This document shows, in pieces, positions 39,119 through 46,650 of a stretch of 64,000 bases of DNA (position 1 is the stretch's first letter; every line of letters starts with the position of its first letter). Origin of the DNA: Marinitoga piezophila KA3 (lineage in GTDB: Bacteria; Thermotogota; Thermotogae; Petrotogales; Petrotogaceae); the NCBI RefSeq assembly GCF_000255135.1, contig NC_016751.1, positions 806,001 through 870,000 on the forward strand. The letters are read 5' to 3'. A model generated the notes under the pieces. The model saw only the letters and a list, made by a program, of their open reading frames with translations. It was not told where the DNA came from and did not search any database. The position numbers were made by a program, and so were the translations under genes.

Positions 39119-39931
39119 ATGATTATAAACCAAATAAAAGGTATATATAACTCTCTTACAAAAAGAGAAAAAAAAGTAGCTGATTATATTATTGAAAGGG
39201 CTGATGATGTAATTCATTATAGTATTACTGAATTGGCAAATTGGGCTGAAGTAAGTGAAACAACTGTTTATAGAGTGATTAAGAAACTGGGATTTAACGG
39301 TTATCAGGATTTTAAAATTTCTCTTGCCAAAGAATTATCCGAGCCTGTTTTTGAAACAGTTGAAACTGAGCAGGATATTTTTTCAAATCTATATAATAAG
39401 ATTTGTAAAAGTTTAAGTCTTATAAACCAGAATCTCGATAAAGATTTGTTGAATAGAGTAGCTGAAAGAATTCTTGCATCTAAAAAACTTATATTTTTTG
39501 GTGTTGGAAGATCTTTTCCTGTTGCTCTTGATAGTTCACTAAAATTTGCTGCTTTAGGTTTTTCTGCAATGGCATACAGCGATCCTCATATGCAGGTTAT
39601 TGTTGGCGCTGGATTAACCTCTGAAGATACTGTTATTTCAATAAGCCATTCAGGATTTATACGTGATGTGTTTAAATCAACTCAAGTTGCAAAGGACGCT
39701 GGAGCTTTTACCATTGCTATTACATCAGGTGTAAATTCACCTTTAAGTAAGATTTCAGATATTGTTATATATACTACACCAAGCGATCCTTCTGAGAATG
39801 AGTTTACCCATGATAGAATAGGCGAAATGTATATGATAGAAATACTTTATAACCTCGTGGTTTCAAAGAAATTTACAGATAAACATTTTAATAAGTTGAA
39901 AAATGTTATTGAGCCAAAAAAGTTCCAGTAA
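39119..39931 (+). CDS. RpiR-family transcriptional regulator (HTH-SIS)
   Basis: A 270-residue regulator. The N-terminal helix-turn-helix (about 1-77, with SITELANWAEVSETTVYRVIKKLGFNGYQDFK) is followed by a SIS domain (about 105-255, with IFFGVGRS and VISISHSGFI) that binds phosphosugars in this family. The usual Asn before the SIS repeats is present. It lies inside the sugar operon, 15 bp after the permease gene, and likely controls it, perhaps through the inverted repeat at 35878-35908. Confidence 0.92.
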   Translation: MIINQIKGIYNSLTKREKKVADYIIERADDVIHYSITELANWAEVSETTVYRVIKKLGFNGYQDFKISLAKELSEPVFETVETEQDIFSNLYNKICKSLSLINQNLDKDLLNRVAERILASKKLIFFGVGRSFPVALDSSLKFAALGFSAMAYSDPHMQVIVGAGLTSEDTVISISHSGFIRDVFKSTQVAKDAGAFTIAITSGVNSPLSKISDIVIYTTPSDPSENEFTHDRIGEMYMIEILYNLVVSKKFTDKHFNKLKNVIEPKKFQ

Positions 39932-39945
39932 AAGAGGTGTATTTT

Positions 39946-41631
39946 ATGCATAAGAATATATACGATAAATTAGAATTTTTATATGGCGATGAAGCAAAAG
40001 GTGTATATCAAAAACTTATGAATATTATTGAAAAATATAAAATTTCTGATAAGGATTTTGATTTTTCGGAAAAGGACGTTATTTTAATTACTTATGGTGA
40101 TTCTATAAAGAAAAATAATGAAAAGCCTTTAAATACTTTACATCATTTCTTAAATGAATATGTAAAGGATAGTATTAATACTGTACATATACTTCCATTT
40201 TTCCCTTATTCATCTGATGATGGCTTTTCTGTAATTGATTATAAACAGGTTAATCCAGAATTGGGCAGTTGGGAAGATATTCAATCGCTCTCAAAAGATT
40301 ACAAACTAATGTTTGATGCAGTTATAAATCATATTTCCAAAGAAAGCAAATGGTTTCAGGAATATTTAAAGGGAAATAAAAAATACAAAAATTATTTTAT
40401 TGAACAGGAGCCTGTGGAGGAATTAAAGAATGTAACTCGTCCAAGGGCACTACCTTTATTACATGTATATAAAACTGCTTCAGGCGAAGAAAAACATATC
40501 TGGACTACATTTAGTGAAGATCAAATTGATTTAAATTATAAATCTACAGATTTGTTCCTTGAAATTGTTGAAATATTGCTTTTCTACGCAAAAATGGGAG
40601 CTAAATTAATAAGACTTGATGCTATTGGATATTTATGGAAAGAAATTGGAACATCATGTATCCACTTAAAACAAACACATGTAATGATTCAGTTGTTTAG
40701 AGATATTTTAAATCTCACAGCCAAAGACGTTATTCTGATTACAGAAACAAATGTCCCGCATCATGAAAATATTTCTTATTTTGGAAATGGATATAATGAA
40801 GCTCAAATGGTTTATAATTTTTCACTTCCTCCCCTTGTTTTATATTCTTTTTTATTTCATGATGCGACTGTTATATCAAAATGGGCTTATACATTAGAAA
40901 CACCATCTGATAAGACTACTTTTTTCAATTTTCTCGCTTCACATGACGGCATTGGATTAATGCCAGCAAAAGGAATTTTAAAAGATGAAGATATTGATTT
41001 TCTTGTTGAACATACTTTAAGAAATAACGGACTTGTTTCTTATAAAAGCAATCCTGATGGGACAAAATCACCGTATGAGTTGAATATTAATTATTTTGAT
41101 GCTTTGTACGATGAAAACGAATCAATGGAATTGAATATAAGAAAATTTATTTCCGCTTATGCAATTGCTGCTGCAATGAAAGGTATTCCAGGTATTTATA
41201 TTCACAGTTTATTGGGATCACGAAATTATCTTGAAGGTGTTAAAATCACCGGAATGAACAGAACTATTAATAGAGAAAAATTGAATTATGATACCTTAAT
41301 TTCAGAATTAAACGATAAAAGTTCTTTAAGGTTTAAGATATTTAATACCTTCAAACATATGCTGGATATTAGGAAGAAACACAAAGCATTTAATCCAAAA
41401 GGAAAACAAATGGTTATGTTTTATGATGATTCTGTTTTTGCATTTATGCGAGAATTTAAAGATGAAAGAGTTCTTGTTTTAACCAATGTTGCTAATAGAG
41501 AAATTACTCTTGATATTGATAATCCGCTTTCTAAAAATCCTTATGACTTTTTAAATAACACTTCTGTTGATATTTCCGATAATAAACTTCATATTATTCT
41601 TAAGCCATATGAAACCAAATGGTTGAAATAA
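39946..41631 (+). CDS. GH13 subfamily 18 glycoside phosphorylase, probably glucosylglycerate phosphorylase
   Basis: A 561-residue phosphorylase. The barrel carries nucleophile Asp225 (IRLDAIGYLW), acid/base Glu267 (ITETNVPH) and Asp334 (ASHDGIGLMP). It matches sucrose phosphorylase in plan, but the segments RPRALPLL, TTFSEDQIDLNY, GTSCIHLKQTH and SPYELNINYFDAL look closer to what I remember of the YcjM/glucosylglycerate phosphorylase branch. The product would be glucose 1-phosphate plus glycerate (or fructose, if sucrose). The ATG at 39946 follows GAGG. A terminator follows. Confidence 0.82.
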   Translation: MHKNIYDKLEFLYGDEAKGVYQKLMNIIEKYKISDKDFDFSEKDVILITYGDSIKKNNEKPLNTLHHFLNEYVKDSINTVHILPFFPYSSDDGFSVIDYKQVNPELGSWEDIQSLSKDYKLMFDAVINHISKESKWFQEYLKGNKKYKNYFIEQEPVEELKNVTRPRALPLLHVYKTASGEEKHIWTTFSEDQIDLNYKSTDLFLEIVEILLFYAKMGAKLIRLDAIGYLWKEIGTSCIHLKQTHVMIQLFRDILNLTAKDVILITETNVPHHENISYFGNGYNEAQMVYNFSLPPLVLYSFLFHDATVISKWAYTLETPSDKTTFFNFLASHDGIGLMPAKGILKDEDIDFLVEHTLRNNGLVSYKSNPDGTKSPYELNINYFDALYDENESMELNIRKFISAYAIAAAMKGIPGIYIHSLLGSRNYLEGVKITGMNRTINREKLNYDTLISELNDKSSLRFKIFNTFKHMLDIRKKHKAFNPKGKQMVMFYDDSVFAFMREFKDERVLVLTNVANREITLDIDNPLSKNPYDFLNNTSVDISDNKLHIILKPYETKWLK

Positions 41632-41633
41632 AA

Positions 41634-41659
41634 GCGAGGGCAAACTCCCTCGCTTTATT
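41634..41659. terminator. Terminator of the sugar operon
   Basis: AAGCGAGGG pairs with CCCTCGCTT around a short loop, right after the phosphorylase stop codon. The minus-strand pseudogene reads through it. Confidence 0.85.
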
Positions 41660-42322
41660 ATTATTTTTATTTATCTCTTCAAGTATTTTAAGAAGACTTT
41701 CTTTCACTTCAAAATTTGGATAGTCCAGTATATATTTTTTCTTTAATCCATATTTTTTTATTCCTTTAAAGGTTAAATACCCTGCCTGCGTAAAGAAGAT
41801 ATTTGCTTTTGCATCTTCTATTTCTCTTGTTGAGAAATCTTCTGCACTTACTGGTGTTTTTACTAAATCTTCATACTCTATCTTTTTGCCTTTTATATAT
41901 TCATACAAAAAACTTGGTGAGCCACTTTCAAACCAGAAGTTTTGGAATTCTTTTTCTGAAAAAAATCTCAATATTGAATATGGATTATATACTGTATGTT
42001 CTCCGTCAAATGAAAATCCATTATAATATCTCTTCATTTCTTCAAGCAATTCTTTTTCTGTTATATATTCGTCTATTAAAATTACCACTTTTTCTTTTTT
42101 TGAAAGTTTCATTATTAATTCATCAAATGCAAATGTATAATCTGTTTCAGTTATCTCTATTCCGTTTCTTTCACCTTCCTGCTCTATCATCTTTACCAGA
42201 CTTTTTTTGAATTTTTCTTCGCTCTCCGTTGATGATTTAAACAGGTTTAATCTTATTATTGGATACTCTTTGAAATCCCATTTGTCATATATATATGTCC
42301 CTTTGAATAACTCTTTTTCTCC

Positions 42323-42360
42323 TTTGAATAAATAATATAATTTTGAATAAATAATATAAT
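42323..42360. repeat. Exact 19-bp tandem duplication
   Basis: TTTGAATAAATAATATAAT is present twice in direct succession (42323-42341 and 42342-42360). Nineteen is not a multiple of three, so it frameshifts the pseudogene. Confidence 0.95.
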
Positions 42361-42631
42361 GTTGATACTGTTAAACTTTTTCCAAATCTTCGTGGCCTTG
42401 ATAAGAATGTTGGTATTCCTGAATATACCATTTCCAATATATATTTTGTTTTATCTACATATATATAATCTCCTGTTATTATTTCCTTATAATCTTCTAT
42501 CCCTACTGGTAACTTCTTCACTGCTTTCCACCTCCCTATATTATGATTATATCATAATAATTCCCAATTCACTTTTATTTTTTTATTAATCCATTAATAA
42601 AATTATTTTTACATTCATTTTACTTATTTTG

Positions 42632-42660
42632 TTGACAATTTTTTTATTTTTATATAAAAT
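42632..42660 (+). promoter_or_regulatory. Promoter for the small ORF-motA-motB unit
   Basis: TTGACA (42632-42637), a 17-nt spacer and TAAAAT (42655-42660). It leaves a 140-nt leader before the small ORF. No sigma-28 type box is seen. The rest of 42522-42799 is AT-rich without a gene. Confidence 0.65.
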
Positions 42661-42799
42661 TCTTAATAGAACAAAGTTCTTTTTTATTAAAAGTTATTAT
42701 TTTCACTAATTTCGTTTTAAGTTGTTTAATATTTATGTTCATTTCTATTTGCATAGAATTTCCAAAATATATTATCAACATAATTAAAGGAGGTATTTT

Positions 42800-42946
42800 A
42801 TGAAAATTCCTCAAATAATTAAATTACCTGAGGATATTTTACAATATAGAAAAAAAGATAAAGTTTTGCTTCTTTCTCCAGAAAAAGCTGGTGCCATTGT
42901 ATTAAATGATATTGAATATAAAATTTTTTGTGAATTTTTGAACTAA
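42800..42946 (+). CDS. Small protein of 48 residues upstream of motA, PqqD-like or gene remnant
   Basis: A strong ribosome site (AAAGGAGG, eight bases before the ATG) starts MKIPQIIKLPEDILQYRKKD, which continues KVLLLSPEKAGAIVLNDIEY and ends in KIFCEFLN before a TAA. The pattern of a short strand, a second strand containing VLND, then a helix recalls PqqD-type domains and the N-terminus of some radical-SAM maturases, but the match is weak. Twenty-five bases later motA begins. It may be a genuine small protein or the surviving start of a deleted gene. Confidence 0.55.
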   Translation: MKIPQIIKLPEDILQYRKKDKVLLLSPEKAGAIVLNDIEYKIFCEFLN

Positions 42947-42971
42947 AAAATATCGAGGAGGAGGTATAAAG

Positions 42972-43742
42972 TTGGATCTTTCTACTTTAATAGGATTGGG
43001 TTTGGCTTTTGTTGCTATATTAATTGGTGGATATTCAGGATTAGGACAATTATGGGATACAAACTCCTTCTTTATTACTGTTTTAGGTTCAGTTGGTGGT
43101 ATGATGATTGCTGCGCCAAAAGATATATCTTTTAAATTTGTAACAGCAATAATGATGGGAATAAAAGAACCTAAAATTGATTCGGTCGAAATTTTAAAAA
43201 CATTATATTCATTTGCAGAAAAAGCAAGAAGAGAAGGTTTAATATCCCTTGAAGCAGATCTTGAAGGCCTTGATAACGAATTTATGAAAGAAGGTTTAAG
43301 GGCTGCAGTTGATGGTACTGATCCAGAAGAAATAAGGAAAATCCTTGAAATAAAAATGGAGTTATTTGAAGCAGAACAGGGAAAATGGTCAGGTCTTTTA
43401 AATACCTGGGGCACATTAGCTCCGGCATACGGAATGATTGGAACGCTGATAGGTCTCGTTTTGATGCTTGGTAGTTTGAACGATCCATCTACTATAGGTC
43501 CTAATATGGCTATTGCTCTTATTACAACGTTATACGGTGCTCTTGTTGCAAATATATTCACCTTACCGATAGCCGAAAAAATAGGAAGAAGAACATCAAT
43601 ACAGGTAAATCTTTTAAGGATGATAACTGAAGGAATATTATCAATAGTTTCAGGTGAAAACCCAAGATTAATGGAAGAAAAACTAAAAGCATTTTTAAGC
43701 CCTGATGAAAAGAAAAAATATGAATCAGAAAAAGAAGGGTGA
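42972..43742 (+). CDS. motA: Flagellar motor stator protein MotA
   Basis: A 256-residue stator subunit with four membrane helices: a pair at about 3-50, and a pair at about 150-205 with APAYGMIGTLIGLVLML. The large cytoplasmic loop carries the conserved charges (EGL and DP.. segments, ARREGLISLE) that touch the rotor. The start is TTG at 42972 with GGAGGAGG upstream. motB follows after 5 bp. Lone stator genes are usual in this group, where other flagellar genes are elsewhere. Confidence 0.93.
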   Translation: MDLSTLIGLGLAFVAILIGGYSGLGQLWDTNSFFITVLGSVGGMMIAAPKDISFKFVTAIMMGIKEPKIDSVEILKTLYSFAEKARREGLISLEADLEGLDNEFMKEGLRAAVDGTDPEEIRKILEIKMELFEAEQGKWSGLLNTWGTLAPAYGMIGTLIGLVLMLGSLNDPSTIGPNMAIALITTLYGALVANIFTLPIAEKIGRRTSIQVNLLRMITEGILSIVSGENPRLMEEKLKAFLSPDEKKKYESEKEG

Positions 43743-43747
43743 TATAA

Positions 43748-44629
43748 ATGGCAGATAAATGTAAAAAAGATGAAGGGCCACCACCACCACCTGGTTGGCT
43801 GGCAACATTCAGTGATTTAAATTCGTTGCTTATGACATTCTTTGTTATGTTGTTCTCCATGGCAACAATTTCACCCGGTAAATTCCAGCAGGCAGCAGTA
43901 AGTTTTAGAAGTCCCTTTAGCGGAACGCCACCAAGTGTTTTGACGGGTGGAAAAAGTCTATCAGAAGAAAGCTTAATTACATCAAATCCTGGAATTAGAG
44001 TTGAACTTTTCAGACTACAGGACAATCCAAAGTATAAAGGAAGAATAACAATAGAAGAAAATGACAAAGGAACAATAATAAAAATGCAGGACATGGCATT
44101 TTTCGAGCCTGGTAGCGCTCAATTAACCAAAGATGCAAAAGAGTTGTTATATAAATTGGGTATAATTCTAATAGAACATTCAAACAATGCAATAGAAATA
44201 TATGGATTTACAGATGACAGACCGCCAAAAGAACAATTAATATATCCATCAAACTGGCATTTAGGAGCCGCGCGTGCAGCAAGTGTGGCAAAATTCTTTA
44301 CAGAAGAAATGAAAAAGAAAAGAACACTTGAAAGATTGGCAGAAGTAAAAGCCGGGAAATTTGATCCTGATTATTACTATAATCCTGAAAGATTCTATCC
44401 AATCTCAGAAGGAGATAAAGACATATTAAAAGATATACAAAAATTAAAATCAAACACCGAAGCAGAAAAGATGAAATTAAAAGAGGAATTTGAAAAAGGT
44501 ATAATAGATATTGCAACCTTGAAAACAAAAGAAAAAGAATTAGATGAAAAATACAAAAATGATCTTGATAGACTAAGACATCTATACAGAAGAATTGATT
44601 TATTGATTTTAAGACAGCGCTTGAGATGA
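43748..44629 (+). CDS. motB: Flagellar motor stator protein MotB with helical insertion
   Basis: A 293-residue stator subunit. A short N-terminus with PPPPPGWLATFSDLNSLLMTFF has the single membrane helix and the channel Asp23. The OmpA-like peptidoglycan-binding domain (about 105-290) has FTDDRPP and SNWHLGAARAASVAKFF. Between the latter and the last strand (RRIDLLILRQRLR, 281-293) lies an insertion of about 58 highly charged residues (222-279), predicted helical or coiled coil, not found in ordinary MotB. A weak A/T hairpin follows the gene. Confidence 0.9.
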   Translation: MADKCKKDEGPPPPPGWLATFSDLNSLLMTFFVMLFSMATISPGKFQQAAVSFRSPFSGTPPSVLTGGKSLSEESLITSNPGIRVELFRLQDNPKYKGRITIEENDKGTIIKMQDMAFFEPGSAQLTKDAKELLYKLGIILIEHSNNAIEIYGFTDDRPPKEQLIYPSNWHLGAARAASVAKFFTEEMKKKRTLERLAEVKAGKFDPDYYYNPERFYPISEGDKDILKDIQKLKSNTEAEKMKLKEEFEKGIIDIATLKTKEKELDEKYKNDLDRLRHLYRRIDLLILRQRLR

Positions 44630-44640
44630 TTTTTTACAAT

Positions 44641-44669
44641 CCAGAAAAAAAATCTTCATTTTTTTCTGG
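44641..44669 (+). terminator. A/T-rich hairpin after motB
   Basis: CCAGAAAAAAA pairs with TTTTTTTCTGG across a 7-nt loop. It is a weak stem with few G-C pairs, so termination may be partial. Confidence 0.5.
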
Positions 44670-44747
44670 TATATTCTATTTGTTAATTTCAGGTTAATTC
44701 ATTTATGTGAATATTTTAGAAAACTTTTTTACAGGAGGTATCCACAG

Positions 44748-44777
44748 ATGAGAAGAAGAGAGATATTATCAATTTAA
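44748..44777 (+). CDS. Nine-residue leader peptide MRRREILSI (candidate)
   Basis: A very short ORF with a strong site (ACAGGAGG, nine bases before the ATG) encodes MRRREILSI and ends with TAA. About 85 bases later comes an intrinsic terminator, and then the ABC exporter genes. Short leader ORFs before exporters (such as bmrB before bmrCD in Bacillus) sense ribosome-targeting drugs by stalling. That function is an inference here. Confidence 0.55.
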   Translation: MRRREILSI

Positions 44778-44796
44778 AAGTTAATAAAAATAAATA

Positions 44797-44885
44797 CGAC
44801 AACGGGAGAACTTTGCCTTTGTTTTTGAAAAAAGGTATGTGATTTTTTTGTCAATTTTTAACCCCGCGTTGTCGGGGTTTTTTTT
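44797..44885 (+). promoter_or_regulatory. Attenuator: terminator with competing upstream segment
   Basis: The terminator stem is AACCCCG (44860-44866) with CGGGGTT (44873-44879), loop CGTTGT, followed by T up to 44885. An upstream CGACAACG (44797-44804) is perfectly complementary to CGTTGTCG (44867-44874), which covers the loop and part of the 3' arm. The two pairings exclude each other, so this is a terminator/antiterminator switch between the leader ORF and the first exporter gene. Confidence 0.65.
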
Positions 44886-44918
44886 GTTGCCAATTTAACT
44901 TTCGGGGGTGATAAGTTT

Positions 44919-45869
44919 ATGAAAGAATTTTATAAGTATTTTTTTGATTTTCACAGATTATTACCAAAAAAGCTTTTTTATCAAAAAGTATTTCTTGATC
45001 TTTTATATGTTTCAAGAGAAATTATAAATCTTTTTATACCGATGATTTTTGGTAAATTGGTAAATTCTCTTGGAAGTGAAACAGTATGGATTAACCTGAA
45101 ATTGTTTATAATTGTTTATATACTAAGGGATTTAATAGGTGAAGGAGAAGGATTGTTCCGAACATCTTTAAATGATGTTTCTATACCTGCTTATTTTTAT
45201 CAGGTTTCTATTAAAAATGTTCTTAAGAAAAAAGATAATATTTCTCCTGCAAAAGAGATGGATAAGATTTTTGATTTTAGATATGCATATAGGTTTTTTT
45301 ATGATTCATTCACTCTTTTATTTGCATTATTGCCTTTGTTGCTTGTAGCATTTACTGTTATTATTTTCGTTCAAAATATAGTTATAGGAGTTTTAACGAT
45401 TATAGGCGCAATTTTTTTAACTTTCAGTGCAAATAAGAAGATGAAAGAAGCGTCAAAGGCTTCTAAATTTATGAATGATAGTGAATATAATGTTGCCGCT
45501 GTTGTGGAAGATGTTTTAAATGGATATCAGGAGATAAAGAGTTTTAGAAGTTTTGAAATACCTTTAAAATGGGTAATTGATGCTTATAAAAATTTAAAAC
45601 GTTCTTATATTGCATATGGAAATGTGGAATTAAAATATGCTGTTACCTATGAAATAATAAGTGTTTTATTAAAACCCATTTCGTTATTATATTTAGGTTT
45701 TATGATTTTTTCAGGAAATATGCAGGCAGGAAATGCTTTAGCTATAATGATGTATATCGACTATTTTAATGATTATTTTTCTCTTTATTTAGATGATATG
45801 GATTATATATCCTGGATGGTTGAAAAGGCAAAAACTGCTTATAATAAATATTTAAAGGAGGTTGCATAA
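44919..45869 (+). CDS. ABC exporter membrane domain protein (first half-transporter, no ATPase domain)
   Basis: A 316-residue protein that resembles the six-helix membrane domain of type IV (multidrug/lipid) ABC exporters: REIINLFIPMIFGKLV and later LMIFSGNMQAGNALAIMMYI. It stops where a nucleotide-binding domain would normally begin. A strong GGGGGTG site precedes the ATG. The ATPase gene begins two bases after its stop, in another frame with its own ribosome site, so the split looks real and not a frameshift. Confidence 0.85.
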   Translation: MKEFYKYFFDFHRLLPKKLFYQKVFLDLLYVSREIINLFIPMIFGKLVNSLGSETVWINLKLFIIVYILRDLIGEGEGLFRTSLNDVSIPAYFYQVSIKNVLKKKDNISPAKEMDKIFDFRYAYRFFYDSFTLLFALLPLLLVAFTVIIFVQNIVIGVLTIIGAIFLTFSANKKMKEASKASKFMNDSEYNVAAVVEDVLNGYQEIKSFRSFEIPLKWVIDAYKNLKRSYIAYGNVELKYAVTYEIISVLLKPISLLYLGFMIFSGNMQAGNALAIMMYIDYFNDYFSLYLDDMDYISWMVEKAKTAYNKYLKEVA

Positions 45870-45870
45870 T

Positions 45871-46650
45871 ATGTTTATATCTTTTGAAAATGTTGAATAT
45901 AAATATAATGAGACAGTGATTCTTGATAATTTTAATATTCAAATAAATAAAGGAGAAAAAATTGCTCTTGTAGGTTCAAGTGGTGAAGGAAAAACTACTA
46001 TTATACGATTGTTGTTGAAATTTTTAACACCACAAAAAGGGAGAATATTAATAGAGAATAATGATTTAAAAGATATTCCAGATGAGGAATGGTATAGAAG
46101 AATTGGTGTATTGAGTCAGAATGCGCATATTTTCAACAGAACATTAAGGGAAAATCTTTTAATAGCAAAACCATCAGCAACTGATAAAGAATTATTAGAA
46201 GCACTTGAAAGATCAGGCTTAAAGAAGTTTCTTGAAAAAAGAAATGGTCTTGAAACGCAACTTGGCAGTAAAGGTGTTGCCATTTCAGGAGGAGAAAGAA
46301 CAAGAATAGCGCTTACACGATTGTTATTAAAAGATCCAGAATTTCTTATTCTCGATGAACCGCTTGAAGGTGTTGATAAATTAGTGGAAAAAGAGGTTAT
46401 AGAAAATATCAGGAATTTTATAAAAGATAAGACTTTGCTTTTAATTTCTCATAGATTCAGCATTTTATCCTTAACTGAAGAATTTGCTGTTTTACAGGAT
46501 GGTAAGATTGTGGAAAAGGATAAATTCCATAATTTTTCTGAAAATAGTCTTTTAAAGAAATTTTTCAAGGCGGAAAATGAGCTTACTGAAAAATTCAGAA
46601 GGGGGAAGGAGAATGGGAACGCTGATAAAATGGATTATGAAGTCCAATAA
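45871..46650 (+). CDS. ABC exporter ATP-binding protein, stand-alone
   Basis: A 259-residue ATPase with all motifs: Walker A GSSGEGKT (35-42), Q-loop Gln83, signature ISGGE (138-142), Walker B FLILDEP (158-164) and H-loop His194. It is most like the ATPase domains of multidrug exporters (FENVEYKYNETVILDNFNIQI), which are usually fused to a membrane domain. The ATG at 45871 follows AAAGGAGG. The C-terminal 40 residues are basic and non-conserved, and overlap the start of the next gene. Confidence 0.9.
   Translation: MFISFENVEYKYNETVILDNFNIQINKGEKIALVGSSGEGKTTIIRLLLKFLTPQKGRILIENNDLKDIPDEEWYRRIGVLSQNAHIFNRTLRENLLIAKPSATDKELLEALERSGLKKFLEKRNGLETQLGSKGVAISGGERTRIALTRLLLKDPEFLILDEPLEGVDKLVEKEVIENIRNFIKDKTLLLISHRFSILSLTEEFAVLQDGKIVEKDKFHNFSENSLLKKFFKAENELTEKFRRGKENGNADKMDYEVQ

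Larger units (their letters stand above)
41600..42521 (-). pseudogene. Broken AAA-ATPase-like/PD-(D/E)XK protein
   Basis: Remains of an AAA-ATPase-like protein (PF09820/PF08011 type: [25 protein letters not shown], then [16 protein letters not shown] with the P-loop). Three lesions are visible. A 19-bp tandem duplication at 42323-42360 shifts the frame after STLYYLFK; removing one copy restores [17 protein letters not shown]. The middle of the ATPase is missing between VVILIDEY and ITEKELLEEM, in frame. The C-terminus is cut off and the frame runs into the terminator and 3' end of the neighbouring phosphorylase gene. The homologous part ends near 41665. Confidence 0.85.

Noticed and set aside
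45862-45871. Frameshifted fusion of the first membrane protein and the ATPase
   Set aside because: The ATPase has its own strong ribosome site and start, and the usual linker is missing, so the genes are truly separate.
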